A stretch of DNA of 64,000 nucleotides, from contig NZ_NAEW01000004.1 of the NCBI RefSeq assembly GCF_002075345.1, positions 124,001 to 188,000 on the forward strand, in the 5' to 3' direction. The translations under genes and the position numbers were made by a program. Source of the DNA: Citrobacter braakii. Its GTDB lineage: Bacteria > Pseudomonadota > Gammaproteobacteria > Enterobacterales > Enterobacteriaceae. Below, in pieces: positions 12,445-25,103 of this stretch (position 1 is its first letter; every line of letters starts with the position of its first letter). The notes below the pieces were generated by a model that was given only the letters and a program-made list of their open reading frames with translations, was not told the origin of the DNA and did no database searches.

Positions 12445-13893
12445 ATGTCTATTCTGGTTAAAAATAACATTCATTGGGTTGGCCAACGTGACTGGGAAGT
12501 TCGTGATTTCCACGGGACTGAATATAAAACGCTGCGCGGTAGCAGCTACAACAGCTATCTCATCCGTGAAGAAAAAAATGTCCTGATCGATACAGTAGAC
12601 CACAAGTTTAGCCGTGAATTCGTGCAGAACCTGCGCAGTGAAATTGACCTGGCAGATATCGACTACATCATCATTAACCACGCGGAAGAGGACCATGCCG
12701 GTGCGCTGACTGAGCTGATGTCCTGCATCCCTGACACGCCAATTTACTGCACAGCCAACGCTATTGACTCTATCAACGGGCACCACCACCACCCGGAGTG
12801 GAACTTCAACGTGGTGAAAACCGGCGACTCGCTGGACATTGGCAACGGTAAGCAGCTGATCTTCGTTGAAACGCCGATGCTGCACTGGCCTGACAGCATG
12901 ATGACCTACATGACCGGCGATGCGGTGCTGTTCAGTAACGATGCCTTCGGCCAGCACTACTGTGATGAACGTCTGTTTAACGACGAAGTTGACCAGACCG
13001 AACTGTTCGAACAGTGCCAGCGTTACTACGCCAACATCCTGACGCCGTTCAGCCGTCTGGTGACACCGAAAATCACTGAGATTCTCGGCTTCAACCTGCC
13101 GGTGGATATGATTGCCACTTCCCACGGCGTGGTATGGCGCGACAACCCGACACAAATCGTTGAAATGTATCTGAAATGGGCGGCTGACTATCAGGAAGAC
13201 CGTATCACCATTTTCTACGACACCATGTCCAACAACACCCGCATGATGGCGGACGCCATTGCCCAGGGCATTAACGAAGTTGACCCCAACGTGGCGGTGA
13301 AAATCTTTAACGTCGCCCGTAGCGACAAAAACGAAGTCCTGACTAACGTCTTCCGCTCTAAAGGCGTGCTGGTTGGTACTTCAACGATGAATAACGTAAT
13401 GATGCCAAAAATCGCTGGTCTGGTAGAAGAGATGACCGGCCTGCGTTTTCGTAACAAACGCGCCAGCGCCTTTGGTTCACACGGCTGGAGCGGCGGTGCG
13501 GTAGACCGTTTGTCCACACGCTTGCAGGATGCCGGTTTCGAGATGTCGCTGAGTCTGAAAGCGAAATGGCGTCCGGATCTGGACGCGCTGGAACTGTGTC
13601 GCCAGCATGGCCGTGAAATCGCACGTCAGTGGGCGCTTGCTCCGCTGCCGGAAACAATCGTCAAAACGGCAACCAAAGAGGAAGAGTGCGCCTGTGCCGC
13701 TGCGGCTGCCGCTGATCTTGGTCCAAGCATGCAGTGCAGCGTATGCCAGTGGATTTACGACCCGGCAAAAGGTGAACCGCTGCAGGATGTCGCGCCGGGA
13801 ACACCGTGGAGCGACGTGCCGGATAACTTCCTGTGCCCGGAATGTTCATTAGGTAAAGACGTCTTTGACGTACTGGCAACGGAGGCAAAATGA
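12445..13893 (+). CDS. norV: Anaerobic nitric oxide reductase flavorubredoxin NorV
   Basis: This 482-residue cytoplasmic enzyme reduces NO to N2O under anaerobic conditions. The N-terminal metallo-beta-lactamase-like domain carries the di-iron ligands ([10 protein letters not shown] around residue 79, and [12 protein letters not shown] further on). A flavodoxin domain follows ([18 protein letters not shown]). The C-terminal rubredoxin has two CxxC pairs ([13 protein letters not shown] and LCPECSLGK). It overlaps norW by 4 bp, giving the electron-transfer pair NorW to NorV. Confidence 0.98.
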   Translation: MSILVKNNIHWVGQRDWEVRDFHGTEYKTLRGSSYNSYLIREEKNVLIDTVDHKFSREFVQNLRSEIDLADIDYIIINHAEEDHAGALTELMSCIPDTPIYCTANAIDSINGHHHHPEWNFNVVKTGDSLDIGNGKQLIFVETPMLHWPDSMMTYMTGDAVLFSNDAFGQHYCDERLFNDEVDQTELFEQCQRYYANILTPFSRLVTPKITEILGFNLPVDMIATSHGVVWRDNPTQIVEMYLKWAADYQEDRITIFYDTMSNNTRMMADAIAQGINEVDPNVAVKIFNVARSDKNEVLTNVFRSKGVLVGTSTMNNVMMPKIAGLVEEMTGLRFRNKRASAFGSHGWSGGAVDRLSTRLQDAGFEMSLSLKAKWRPDLDALELCRQHGREIARQWALAPLPETIVKTATKEEECACAAAAAADLGPSMQCSVCQWIYDPAKGEPLQDVAPGTPWSDVPDNFLCPECSLGKDVFDVLATEAK

Positions 13894-15023
13894 GCCGCGG
13901 AATTGTCATTATTGGTTCGGGCTTCGCCGCCCGCCAGTTAGTCAAAAATATCCGTAAGCAGGATGCAAATGTCCCGCTGACCCTGATTGCTGCAGACAGT
14001 ATGGATGAGTACAACAAGCCCGATCTCAGCCATGTTATCAGTCAGTCGCAACGTGCAGACGACCTCACCCGCCAGTCGGCGGGGGAGTTTGCCGAACAGT
14101 TTAATTTGCGCCTGTTCCCGCACACCTGGGTAACCGACATCGATGCCGATGATCACGTAGTGAAAAGCCAGGAGCAACAGTGGCCATACGACAAACTGGT
14201 GCTGGCGACGGGAGCGTCGGCGTTCGTACCGCCGATTACCGGACGTGAGTTAATGCTCACATTGAACAGCCAACAAGAGTATCGCGCCTGTGAAACACAA
14301 CTGCGTGACGCCCAACGGGTGCTGATTGTCGGCGGCGGCTTGATTGGCAGCGAACTGGCGATGGATTTTTGTCGTGCTGGTAAAGCGGTGACGCTTATCG
14401 ACAACGCCGCCAGCATTCTGGCTTCGCTGATGCCGCCAGAAGTAAGCAGTCGCTTACAGCATCGTCTGACCGATATGGGCGTACACCTGCTGCTGAAGTC
14501 GCAGATTCAGGGGCTGGAGAAAACGGAGTCGGGGATTCGCGCCACGCTCGATCGTAGCCGCAGCGTAGAAGTCGATGCGGTGATCGCCGCAACGGGCCTG
14601 CGCCCTGAAACCGCGCTGGCGCGTCGCGCCGGGTTGAACATCAATCGTGGCGTCTGCGTCGACAGCTACCTGCAAACCAGTCACCCGGACATTTATGCTC
14701 TCGGCGACTGTGCGGAAATTAACGGTCAGGTACTCCCGTTCCTGCAACCGATTCAGCTGAGCGCCATGTATCTGGCGAAAAACCTGCTCGGCGGCAATGC
14801 ACCATTGAAGTTGCCTGCCATGCTGGTAAAAGTCAAAACGCCGGAATTACCCTTGCATCTGGCTGGGGATACCCAGCGCCGCGATCTGAACTGGCATATT
14901 GCCGCCGAAGCGCAAGGGATGGTGGCCAGAGGGATGAACGACGCAGGCCAGCTATGTGCCTTTGTCGTCAGCGAAGACCGCATGAAAGAGGCCTTTGCGC
15001 TGCTGAAAACGCTGCCCGTGTAA
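13890..15023 (+). CDS. norW: NADH:flavorubredoxin reductase NorW
   Basis: This 377-residue FAD-dependent reductase passes electrons from NADH to the rubredoxin domain of NorV. The FAD-binding motif is [15 protein letters not shown] at the N-terminus, the NADH-binding motif is [14 protein letters not shown] near residue 149, and the second FAD motif is [11 protein letters not shown]. Co-transcribed with norV from the NorR/sigma-54 promoter. Confidence 0.97.
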   Translation: MSRGIVIIGSGFAARQLVKNIRKQDANVPLTLIAADSMDEYNKPDLSHVISQSQRADDLTRQSAGEFAEQFNLRLFPHTWVTDIDADDHVVKSQEQQWPYDKLVLATGASAFVPPITGRELMLTLNSQQEYRACETQLRDAQRVLIVGGGLIGSELAMDFCRAGKAVTLIDNAASILASLMPPEVSSRLQHRLTDMGVHLLLKSQIQGLEKTESGIRATLDRSRSVEVDAVIAATGLRPETALARRAGLNINRGVCVDSYLQTSHPDIYALGDCAEINGQVLPFLQPIQLSAMYLAKNLLGGNAPLKLPAMLVKVKTPELPLHLAGDTQRRDLNWHIAAEAQGMVARGMNDAGQLCAFVVSEDRMKEAFALLKTLPV

Positions 15024-15057
15024 GTACAGGATACCGTTGCTTGATTTATTAACCTCA

Positions 15058-15136
15058 CGCACATGGATGTGCGTTGCCACTTGTCGGTATGCCCCGACCT
15101 GTAGTTCTTGCCCCGCCAGTCCCGGGGCTTTTTTTA
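15058..15136 (+). terminator. norVW transcription terminator region
   Basis: A small hairpin CGCACA-TGGA-TGTGCG (15058-15073) is followed by a GC-rich stem GCCCCG / CGGGGC (15110-15115 and 15123-15128) and eight T residues (15129-15136). The second element is a standard intrinsic terminator on the plus strand. Its T-run reaches the hypF stop codon, so the two convergent transcripts end in the same few bases. Confidence 0.85.
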
Positions 15137-17374
15137 TTTTTGCGCCAACGCCCGCGCCGCGGCAATCACGCCCTGCCCCAACGACAACCCGCCGTCGCCC
15201 GCCGGTAAACGCTGCGGGAACAGTAAGGTAAAATCATGCAGATAAAACGCCAGCCGGGCTGACAATAAGCGGTTATGCATCACACCTCCGCTGAATACCA
15301 GCGTCTTAATCCCCCGCTCTTCGGCCTGCAAACGCATCAGGGTAGCAAACCCACGCGCCAGCGCGTCGTGAAACGCCCACGCTCTTTCGGCAGGTTTGGC
15401 CTGCCAGGTCAGCCATTGCTGCCAAAAAACCGCTAAGTCCAGCTGATTGCCATCAAGCGGCACCGTGACAGGGTGCTCAACGCCAGCACATTGCGATGCC
15501 ATCGCCTCCAGCGCGCAGGCCGCCTCACCTTCATAACTCAGCGATTCCGGCGCACATTGAAGCGCGGCGGCAACGGCATCAAACAGCCGTCCGCACGATG
15601 ACGCCAGCGGTGCGTTAATCCCCCGCTCAATGGCGCGCGCCAGCACGTTCCAGTTTTGATGTTGCAGCACCGATGTTTCCGGGTAGCGCTGCCAGTAAGG
15701 AACAAAGCGCAGGCACTGCGCGAGCAAATTGCGCCACGGCTGTTTTGCCGCCAGATCGCCCCCCGCCAGCGCTACAGCCGGTAAGCCGCCAAGGTGTTCG
15801 CATTCACGATAGTTGACCCGCAAACACTCCCCCCCCCACAGCGCGCCGTTTTCCCCCATGCCGATACCGTCTAACGTCAGAGCAATCACGTCGCCACCAT
15901 CGAGCGACCAGCCGTGCTCGGCCAGACACGCAGCGGCATGCGCATGGTGATGCAGCACCGTTTCGGTTGGCAGATTCATTTCGCTGGCCCACTGGCTGGA
16001 AACATAACCAGGGTGTGCATCATGCACGATACGCTGCGGCGTAAAGTCATAAATGTTCTGGATAAGGCGCAGCGCATCACGCCACTGCTGCTGAATGCCG
16101 TCATCGCTGAGATCGCCCAAATGCTGGCTGATAACCGCCTGTTCACCACGCACCAGGCAGAAGGTATTTTTCAGATCTGCGCCCAGGCAAAGCATCGGCG
16201 GCACGTCGTGAAATCCTGGCGGCAGCGCTACCGCATCCGGCACGTAACCCCGTGAACGACGCAGCATCTCGCCACTGTCGCGTACCACAGAGTCATCCAT
16301 CCGCTGCACAATTTCGCGGTTATGCAGCAGGAAACCATCGGCAATTTCGTGTAAATCTTCCAGCGCCTGGGCGTTGGTAATAGCGGGCGGTCTGCCGCTG
16401 AGATTGCCGGAGGTCATTACCAACGGACAATTCATCTCTTGTAAGAGCAAATGCTGCAACGGATTCGCTGGCAGCATGACACCCACTTCCGTTAACCCTG
16501 GCGCAATGCCCTCGCTCAATGCTGCGACATAGCGTTTCTGCACCAACACGATCGGCGCGGCTGGGGTTGTCAGCAAACGACGAGCGGGTGCAGGCAGTCC
16601 GTCATCACCGGGCAGCATCACTGCCAGAGGTTTTGCCGGACGGTGTTTGCGCAGCCTGAGCAGCGCTACGGCGTCATCATTTCGTGCATCGCACACCAGA
16701 TGAAACCCACCAATCCCTTTAACGGCCACAATACCGCCTGCTTTCAGGCGCGATACTACCGCCTGCAACGCCTCTTCTTTCTCCGCCCGCTCACCCGCGC
16801 TAAACCATTCGAGGTGGGGACCGCATGCCGGACAGGCAACGGGCTGGGCATGGAAGCGACGGTCGTATGGATCACGATACTCTTTATCGCATTGCGCACA
16901 GAGTGGGAATGACGCCATCACGGTAAACGGGCGATCGTAGGGCATGGCGCGGATAATCGTAAAGCGCGGGCCACAGTGGGTGCAGTTGATAAAGGGATAA
17001 CGATAGCGGCGTTCGCCGGGGGTGTTCATTTCAACCAGACATTCTGGACAGGTCGCGGCATCCGGAACGATTTGCGTATTCATCGTGCCGCCAGCACTTT
17101 GCCGAATCGAGAAATCGGCAGGCGGCTGCGTCCAGGCGAACGCTTCGCTCTCAACGCTGTCAATGCGCGCCAGCGGCGGGCAGTGTTGATGCAATTGCGC
17201 AATAAACTCTGCCGGATCTTCCTGTATACGCACAACCACACCGTCACCGTCGTTACACACATCGCCATGTAGCTGTAACCGCTGCGCCAGTTGCCAGACG
17301 TAGGGGCGAAATCCGACGCCCTGTACCTTACCGCGAATACGCAGCTGTACGCCGGAGTGGTTGTTTATTGTCAT
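15134..17374 (-). CDS. hypF: Carbamoyltransferase HypF, hydrogenase maturation
   Basis: This 746-residue enzyme converts carbamoyl phosphate to the carbamoyl adduct that HypE dehydrates to make the cyanide ligands of the [NiFe] site. Domain order: acylphosphatase ([18 protein letters not shown]), two zinc-finger pairs (CPECLVEMN..., [24 protein letters not shown]), YrdC-like ([17 protein letters not shown]) and Kae1-like ([26 protein letters not shown]). A run of nine G on the coding strand (15829-15837) encodes Trp-Gly-Gly-Glu. It is downstream of hydN, as in E. coli. Confidence 0.97.
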   Translation of the reverse strand: MTINNHSGVQLRIRGKVQGVGFRPYVWQLAQRLQLHGDVCNDGDGVVVRIQEDPAEFIAQLHQHCPPLARIDSVESEAFAWTQPPADFSIRQSAGGTMNTQIVPDAATCPECLVEMNTPGERRYRYPFINCTHCGPRFTIIRAMPYDRPFTVMASFPLCAQCDKEYRDPYDRRFHAQPVACPACGPHLEWFSAGERAEKEEALQAVVSRLKAGGIVAVKGIGGFHLVCDARNDDAVALLRLRKHRPAKPLAVMLPGDDGLPAPARRLLTTPAAPIVLVQKRYVAALSEGIAPGLTEVGVMLPANPLQHLLLQEMNCPLVMTSGNLSGRPPAITNAQALEDLHEIADGFLLHNREIVQRMDDSVVRDSGEMLRRSRGYVPDAVALPPGFHDVPPMLCLGADLKNTFCLVRGEQAVISQHLGDLSDDGIQQQWRDALRLIQNIYDFTPQRIVHDAHPGYVSSQWASEMNLPTETVLHHHAHAAACLAEHGWSLDGGDVIALTLDGIGMGENGALWGGECLRVNYRECEHLGGLPAVALAGGDLAAKQPWRNLLAQCLRFVPYWQRYPETSVLQHQNWNVLARAIERGINAPLASSCGRLFDAVAAALQCAPESLSYEGEAACALEAMASQCAGVEHPVTVPLDGNQLDLAVFWQQWLTWQAKPAERAWAFHDALARGFATLMRLQAEERGIKTLVFSGGVMHNRLLSARLAFYLHDFTLLFPQRLPAGDGGLSLGQGVIAAARALAQK

Positions 17375-17413
17375 GATGAATTCCCGCGGTATTGTATCCC
17401 TGAAATGTCCGTT

Positions 17414-17443
17414 TGCCGGATGGCGGCTTCGCCTTATCCGGCA
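17414..17443. repeat. REP element between hydN and hypF
   Basis: A single REP palindrome, GCCGGATGGCGGC..GCCTTATCCGGC, lies in the 94-bp gap between the hydN stop and the hypF start within their shared transcript. Confidence 0.8.
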
Positions 17444-17468
17444 CGTATTTTACGCGGATTTTCAGATA

Positions 17469-18014
17469 TCAGAACAGCAAAGATGCAGTGGAATCCAGCG
17501 CCGCGCGACGGCGTTTTTCAGCGCTCAGTTGCTCAAGCTTATTGCGATCCACATAAATCAGCGCGTGAGTCGGGCAGACTTCCATACAGGCAGGGCCGGC
17601 CTCACGATGGTGGCACAGGTCGCACTTATTGGCTTCGGCTTTTTCTGCCCGGACGTTCAGACCTGCCCCGCTATTACGAACAACCGGACGCACGACCACT
17701 TCCATTGCGCCATAAGGGCAAGCCACAACGCAGGTTTTACACCCAATGCAGCGCTCCTGCATCACGTGGACAAAGCCTTTATCACGGCTGATTGCACCGT
17801 TCGGACAGACGTTAGCGCACGGCGCGTCTTCACACTGGCGGCACAGCGTCGCCGTGGAGACATTAACGCCTTTGATGACGTGAATGCGGGGTAAAAAGGT
17901 TTCAGGGGTCAGCGATGCGCAGTCCTGGTTATCCTGATGGGATACCACGCAGGCCACTTCACAGGTACGGCAACCAATGCATTTATTGGCGTCTGCAATG
18001 ATGAAACGGTTCAT
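17469..18014 (-). CDS. hydN: Electron transport protein HydN (ferredoxin-like)
   Basis: This 181-residue iron-sulfur protein has four cysteine clusters: CIGCRTCEVAC, CRQCEDAPCANVCP, CIGCKTCVVACPYG and CDLC...CMEVCP. It is linked to formate dehydrogenase H and hydrogenase 3 function. The ATG at 18014 (MNRFIIADANKC) matches E. coli and has a GGAG site. An upstream ATG at 18056 in the same frame would lie inside the proposed promoter and was rejected. The C-terminus (AALDSTASLLF) appears a few residues longer than in E. coli HydN. FhlA/sigma-54 control is known in E. coli. Confidence 0.95.
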   Translation of the reverse strand: MNRFIIADANKCIGCRTCEVACVVSHQDNQDCASLTPETFLPRIHVIKGVNVSTATLCRQCEDAPCANVCPNGAISRDKGFVHVMQERCIGCKTCVVACPYGAMEVVVRPVVRNSGAGLNVRAEKAEANKCDLCHHREAGPACMEVCPTHALIYVDRNKLEQLSAEKRRRAALDSTASLLF

Positions 18015-18051
18015 CAATTTCTCCAGCAATGACAGATTATCTGCCGAAGCA

Positions 18052-18067
18052 TTCATAAATCGTGCCA
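18052..18067 (-). promoter_or_regulatory. Candidate sigma-54 promoter of hydN-hypF
   Basis: On the minus strand TGGCAC (18062-18067) is a perfect -24 element. The -12 position reads ATGAA (18052-18056), carrying GA rather than the invariant GC. The E. coli hydN-hypF operon is FhlA/RpoN dependent, which supports the call, but the poor -12 keeps confidence low. Confidence 0.45.
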
Positions 18068-18122
18068 GAATTTAATTAACTGTTATTAAAGGTTTTTTAT
18101 TTTGATGAATGCAGAGAAGCCG

Positions 18123-18148
18123 TGTCATCGTCACTAGTGACGATGACA
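18123..18148. promoter_or_regulatory. Perfect 26-bp palindrome upstream of hydN
   Basis: The half-site TGTCATCGTCACT is followed exactly by its complement, with no loop. It lies about 60 bp beyond the candidate hydN -24 element, at enhancer distance, and its GTCATCGTC core recurs in the hyc-hyp control region (31440-31477). An FhlA upstream activating site is the most economical reading. It is also 11 bp from the ascG stop, so it could instead end the ascG transcript, though no T-run follows. Confidence 0.5.
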
Positions 18149-18159
18149 AATGACAGCCG

Positions 18160-19182
18160 TCAGCGCAAAACGAGCGGCGCAACAGAGTCGCGTTGAATGA
18201 GTTCACCGGTGAAGGTTTTTGGCGGCGTAAACGCCCCGTCATCCAGCATAAAGATCAGGCGGCCTATCGTTTCCTGGATCATTTCCGTTACCGGGATTTT
18301 GACGCTGGAAAGCGCCGGAATAGTGTATGGCGCGATAGCGATATCATCGAAGCCAATCACCGACACCTGAGCAGGGACGCGCACGCTATGCGCGTGCAAC
18401 TGCTTTATCGCACCGATCGCCATATCATCATTGCTGGCCACCAGCGCGGTAAAATTGACCTTATGCGAAAGCAAAGTATCGACTCCCGCTGCGCCGCAGG
18501 CTGGCGTCCATTTCCCTTTAACAATCAAATCATTATTAAGCGGAATGCCATGATGTGCCAGCGCGTCTTTATAGCCTGAAAGTCGCTCCACGCCGGTAGG
18601 CGAATCCATCGAGCCAGTAATAAAACCAATCTCTTTGTGCCCGGCGGCAATGAGCTGAGTAACGGCGTTAAAACTGGTTTGCTTTTGATCGCACCACACG
18701 CAGTGGCTGGTATTTTTTCGCAGCCGCCGATTAAGCACCATAATCGGCTGGGCGTGGGCGTCGATGATATCGTCTATCTCATCCACGCTAAGAAAACGCG
18801 GATAGATCATAATCGCGTCACAGCGCAGGTCGAGCAGGTACTGGATCGCCTGACGCTCTTCCTCTGCGCTGTGCTTACCGTCAGCCAGCAACAACTGGCG
18901 TCCCTTATCTTCCGCCATCCGCGCGGTATGAAACAGCAGTTCGCTGAAATAGACGCCGTGATAAAGGGTATTAGTTACCACCAGACCCAGCGTCTGCGTA
19001 GTTTTCGCTGCCAGACTGCGTGCCAGCAAGTTAGGGCGGTAACCACTCTCTTCAATGGCCTGAAACACGCGGTCTTTGGTTTCCTGGCTGACATAACCAT
19101 TCCCGGAAAGCACCCGGGAAACCGTCGCTTTTGACACCCCGGCACGCTTCGCTACCTCCAGCATCGTGGTCATATTACTCAT
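18160..19182 (-). CDS. ascG: LacI-family repressor AscG
   Basis: This 340-residue LacI/GalR repressor of the beta-glucoside (arbutin, salicin, cellobiose) operon has an N-terminal HTH and hinge (TMLEVAKRAGVSKATVSRVL). A periplasmic-binding-protein-like effector domain follows (TQTLGLVVTNTLYHGVYFSE, GFDDIAIAPYTIPALSSV). It is transcribed divergently from ascF-ascB across a 255-bp region holding CRP- and operator-like sequences. No disruption is seen. Confidence 0.93.
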   Translation of the reverse strand: MSNMTTMLEVAKRAGVSKATVSRVLSGNGYVSQETKDRVFQAIEESGYRPNLLARSLAAKTTQTLGLVVTNTLYHGVYFSELLFHTARMAEDKGRQLLLADGKHSAEEERQAIQYLLDLRCDAIMIYPRFLSVDEIDDIIDAHAQPIMVLNRRLRKNTSHCVWCDQKQTSFNAVTQLIAAGHKEIGFITGSMDSPTGVERLSGYKDALAHHGIPLNNDLIVKGKWTPACGAAGVDTLLSHKVNFTALVASNDDMAIGAIKQLHAHSVRVPAQVSVIGFDDIAIAPYTIPALSSVKIPVTEMIQETIGRLIFMLDDGAFTPPKTFTGELIQRDSVAPLVLR

Positions 19183-19261
19183 CCCTTTTCTCTCAATGTG
19201 ACGCAGTGTACTGCACCGTTTCGCCGCTGTCCTTGCTGCTAAATTGCAAACGCTGACATCT

Positions 19262-19277
19262 GGTGATCGGAGTCACA
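19262..19277. promoter_or_regulatory. CRP site in the ascG-ascF intergenic region
   Basis: GGTGA, six bases, TCACA matches nine of ten informative positions of the CRP consensus. It lies 80 bp upstream of the ascG start and 160 bp upstream of ascF, suiting catabolite control of a PTS sugar operon. Confidence 0.65.
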
Positions 19278-19337
19278 ATTATAAAAAATGATCAAAATTA
19301 AAACTTGCCCATTATGTGTAATTTAAACATGATTTTG

Positions 19338-19351
19338 TGGAACCGGTTTCC
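19338..19351. promoter_or_regulatory. Candidate AscG operator
   Basis: TGGAACCGGTTTCC is an imperfect palindrome centred on CG, the arrangement of LacI/GalR-family operators. It lies about 90 bp before ascF. The assignment to AscG rests on location and symmetry only. Confidence 0.5.
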
Positions 19352-19437
19352 TATCTGCGTTTCATCAACCCAGAAAAGCGACCAACGTGAACGGATAAAA
19401 CATAACGTACTCTACTGATAAAACAGGATTAAATCCG

Positions 19438-22339
<2,902 letters not shown>

Positions 22340-22343
22340 CAAT

Positions 22344-22372
22344 GTTGCCGGGTGACACTGCCATCCGGCAAC
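22344..22372. repeat. REP-like palindrome after ascB
   Basis: GTTGCCGG and its perfect complement CCGGCAAC flank a 13-nt centre, 4 bp after the ascB stop. It is probably a REP element acting as a 3'-end stabiliser between the convergent ascB and lipoprotein genes. Confidence 0.65.
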
Positions 22373-22415
22373 ACGTATTATTCAGAATATATATACCCGC
22401 TGTCTGTTATCATTT

Positions 22416-22880
22416 TTATTGTACAACTTTAGGATTTTGCAGCAGCGGCAAAGGCGCTTCGCCCAACGCGTGGACCTGACCAATAATTGTCGCGCTCCGG
22501 CCAATCTGTAATGACTCAACATTCGTACTATTATGGGAGCCAAACTGGAACTGAATCACGTTGTTCGTTTTATTATTTTCGTCTTTCAGGCTGACAAGAT
22601 AAGAATAAGCATTGGAAATACCATTAACCTTACGAATATCAATGACCACGCCCCGCAGCTTCACCCATTCACCAAGATAGTCCTTATTGGCTTTAACAGG
22701 ATTTAAGGTATAGGGCGCGACAAAATCAGCGACGGACAAGGTTGGCATTGACGCAGCTGATGACTCCCCCGGTTGAAATAATCGGTCTCCCGCAGAGAAG
22801 AACGCGTCAGCCGCCGTCTCGCACCCGCTAAGAAGAGAGGAAATAATAATTAAATTTACCAAACGAATACCTGAACGCAT
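22416..22880 (-). CDS. Putative lipoprotein of unknown function
   Basis: A 154-residue protein with a lipoprotein signal: MRSGIRLVNLIIISSLLSGC, lipobox LSGC, so Cys20 would be acylated. The mature part begins with a flexible stretch (ETAADAFFSAGDRLFQPGES). A compact beta-rich domain follows (GEWVKLRGVVIDIRKVNG, SYLVSLKDENN, GRSATIIGQVHALG) that resembles an OB-fold of the tRNA_anti-like type. The ATG at 22880 has a GGAG site 6 bases upstream; the longer frame to 22916 lacks a signal at its end. It lies in the accessory pocket between ascB and hycI. The function is unknown. Confidence 0.75.
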   Translation of the reverse strand: MRSGIRLVNLIIISSLLSGCETAADAFFSAGDRLFQPGESSAASMPTLSVADFVAPYTLNPVKANKDYLGEWVKLRGVVIDIRKVNGISNAYSYLVSLKDENNKTNNVIQFQFGSHNSTNVESLQIGRSATIIGQVHALGEAPLPLLQNPKVVQ

Positions 22881-23151
22881 AAATAACTCCTGTATATTAA
22901 TTTCCCATATATTCAAACTCTAAATAATTCGAGTATATAACCTCCCTGAACAACGCCGAAATATAATATAACTCCCGTATTAGTAAAAGAAGAGAATATT
23001 CCCCCCCAACTATTATCAACTTCTCATCTTTTTCATTATTTGCATTCTATTTTCTGGATCTGCCTTCCAGTTTCGGGTTTGCCCTCCCGCCTTTTTACTG
23101 GCATTTTATTCAGTAGTTTTCCATCTCTTTATTTGTAACAAGGGAGTGTTT

Positions 23152-23391
23152 ATGTCTGGTAAAAATGGCAATGCCGAAGCGGTTATCAACAAGCCATTAC
23201 GTCATTTTAAAGTCAGCTATGTCAGAGTACGGCATGAAGATCGCAAAACCGGTTTTACACGACGTATAAGCCGCCATGCTTCACTCACGATGAACGGAGA
23301 CTGGCTGGAACAGGCGGGGTTCCCAACGGGCACGTCAGTAAAAGTATCGGTTACGCAGGGGAAATTAATTATTGAACAAGCAGGTGAATAG
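23152..23391 (+). CDS. SymE-family type I toxin-like protein
   Basis: A 79-residue basic protein resembling the C-terminal domain of SymE (HASLTMNGDWLEQAGFPTG, then VKVSVTQGKLIIEQ), an AbrB-like fold. E. coli SymE (113 residues) is an SOS-induced toxin repressed by the antisense RNA SymR. The ATG at 23152 follows an AAGGGAG site. Unlike E. coli, I see no LexA box (CTG-N10-CAG) in the 230 bp upstream, and I cannot confirm an antisense promoter within the gene. Base composition is lower in GC than the neighbouring hyc genes. Confidence 0.72.
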   Translation: MSGKNGNAEAVINKPLRHFKVSYVRVRHEDRKTGFTRRISRHASLTMNGDWLEQAGFPTGTSVKVSVTQGKLIIEQAGE

Positions 23392-23416
23392 TCTGTTTCG
23401 AGGGTGTCGACGTTAT

Positions 23417-23447
23417 CCGGATGGTGGTAATGCGACACACCATCCGG
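23417..23447. terminator. Palindrome between symE-like gene and hycI
   Basis: CCGGATGGTG and its perfect complement CACCATCCGG surround an 11-nt loop. It lies between convergent genes, 26 bp past the symE-like stop and 19 bp past the end of the hyc operon. It is REP-like, and no T-run is seen on either strand. Confidence 0.6.
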
Positions 23448-23465
23448 TATTCAGTGCCCTCAGGC

Positions 23466-23936
23466 TCAGGCTTCCGGTGCCTCTAATTCAGCGAACCCAC
23501 CGTGTCCTTCCCACCCGGCTAATCGCTGATAGACGGTATCTACCGCATCTTTGATCGGCTGTGTCATCGGGTAGTAAAAACCGACAATATCCGGCTGAAT
23601 GCCAAGGAAAATCACCTCGCCAACGTCGTCTTTCAGCTGATCGACCAGGTAGTTCAGCGGCATGTTGTGGGTGGTCATCATGAACATCTCGGCAATATCA
23701 TCAGGATCGATAATGCGGATTTCACCAGGATTTAGCCCCATATCGGTGGCATCCACAATCAACAGACGCTGCGGGCGCAACTCGCGGATGGCGACGATGT
23801 CGTTTTCCGGCGCGCTACCGCCGTCGATGACAACCCATTGTCCTTGAGGATTTGCAGCACACATTTCGGCCAACAGCGGCCCCGCGCCGTCATCGCCCAT
23901 CATGCTGTTACCCACACATAATAAAACGTCAGTCAC
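23466..23936 (-). CDS. hycI: Hydrogenase 3 maturation endopeptidase HycI
   Basis: This 156-residue nickel-dependent protease removes the C-terminal extension of HycE once nickel is inserted. The family start VLLCVGNSMMGDDGAGPLLAE carries the first metal-binding Asp, and the central DATDMGLNPGEI and TTHNMPL segments carry the others. It is the last gene of the hycABCDEFGHI operon and overlaps hycH by 8 bp. Confidence 0.96.
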   Translation of the reverse strand: MTDVLLCVGNSMMGDDGAGPLLAEMCAANPQGQWVVIDGGSAPENDIVAIRELRPQRLLIVDATDMGLNPGEIRIIDPDDIAEMFMMTTHNMPLNYLVDQLKDDVGEVIFLGIQPDIVGFYYPMTQPIKDAVDTVYQRLAGWEGHGGFAELEAPEA

Positions 23937-24339
23937 GATGTCTCCTCACCATCAGATAGATGGCGCTTTCCTGGTGGATATCGTGAAGCATGCTAAGCAT
24001 CAGCTTGCTCCACTCCTGCTGCTGCGGGGTCTGCACGGCACGCGCATCATCGAACGCGCGCGCCAGCATTTGCACATGGTTGAAATCGATGACGATCTCG
24101 CCGTACTTCGGCACGCCTTCCATTTTCCGGCGGGCTTCACTGCCTTCGGCAAGCGTGGCAATCCACGCCAGATATTCATCCCACGGACAGGTTAACGCCG
24201 CTTCCAGGCAATCGATGATCCCAAGGTGGTGACCAATCGCCAGGCTGTAATAGACAACCTGCTGCGCCTCAGCGGGCGTTGCATCGTTCTCATCAATAAA
24301 CTTACGGCTCAGTTGACTGAACACCACCGTTTCACTCAT
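23929..24339 (-). CDS. hycH: Formate hydrogenlyase maturation protein HycH
   Basis: A 136-residue soluble protein needed for the last steps of HycE maturation in E. coli; its exact chemistry is not settled. The segment [20 protein letters not shown] matches the family. It overlaps both hycG (4 bp) and hycI (8 bp), indicating tight translational coupling. Confidence 0.95.
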   Translation of the reverse strand: MSETVVFSQLSRKFIDENDATPAEAQQVVYYSLAIGHHLGIIDCLEAALTCPWDEYLAWIATLAEGSEARRKMEGVPKYGEIVIDFNHVQMLARAFDDARAVQTPQQQEWSKLMLSMLHDIHQESAIYLMVRRHRD

Positions 24340-25103
24340 CGGATACGCGCCTCTTCGACAACATGATTAAGATGCGTGACGATCTCGGTCAGACGCGGAT
24401 CGTTTTCCGCTTCCAGCCAGCGCGCCACCTGATGCTCGCCCTGCCCTAACTGCGTCATATAGTCATCAGCAATCTGGCGACCGTAACGGTAGCCCGCCAG
24501 ACGGCGTGCTTCACGATCCACCTTCACGCGCAGCGGCTGAACCATGTTCGGATGCAGAATTTCAGCCGGCTGTTCGTCCAGTTCACCTGGCGCACGCGCG
24601 TGAATTTTTTGTTCCAGCAGACCCAGCGCCATTGCAAAACCGTACAGCGTAGCCGCAGGCGTTGGCGGACAGCCAGGAATATACACATCCACCGGTACGA
24701 TTTTATCCGTGCCGCCCCATACGCAGTATAAGTCGTGGAAGATACCGCCGCTGTTACCGCAGGCACCGTAAGAGATACAAATTTTCGGATCTGGCGCAGA
24801 CTGCCAGGCGCGCAGCGCCGGAGAGCGCATGGCACGCGTTACCGCGCCGGTAAACAGCAGGATATCCGCATGGCGCGGTGATGGTACAACTTTGATACCA
24901 AAACGTTCGGCATCAAACAGCGGAGAAAGCGTAGCGAAGATTTCGATTTCACAGCCGTTGCAGCCGCCGCAGTCCACACGGTAAACGTACGCTGAACGCT
25001 TGATGCTTTTAAGCAGCGACGCTTTCATGCTGGCAATGGATTCATCCACCGTCATCGGTACCGGAATACCGTTGGCGTCACGTGGGCCTAATAAATTGCT
25101 CAT
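24336..25103 (-). CDS. hycG: Formate hydrogenlyase subunit 7, hydrogenase 3 small subunit
   Basis: This 255-residue NuoB-like small subunit of hydrogenase 3 carries the proximal [4Fe-4S] cluster. Cysteine ligands are visible in [15 protein letters not shown] near residue 45 and in [12 protein letters not shown] and [14 protein letters not shown]. It passes electrons from the ferredoxin subunits to HycE on the cytoplasmic side of the membrane. Its start overlaps the hycF stop by one base. Confidence 0.97.
   Translation of the reverse strand: MSNLLGPRDANGIPVPMTVDESIASMKASLLKSIKRSAYVYRVDCGGCNGCEIEIFATLSPLFDAERFGIKVVPSPRHADILLFTGAVTRAMRSPALRAWQSAPDPKICISYGACGNSGGIFHDLYCVWGGTDKIVPVDVYIPGCPPTPAATLYGFAMALGLLEQKIHARAPGELDEQPAEILHPNMVQPLRVKVDREARRLAGYRYGRQIADDYMTQLGQGEHQVARWLEAENDPRLTEIVTHLNHVVEEARIR

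Noticed and set aside
23000-23151. A LexA box upstream of the symE-like gene
   Set aside because: The nearest candidate at about 23053 has CTG and CAG separated by 11 rather than 10 bases.
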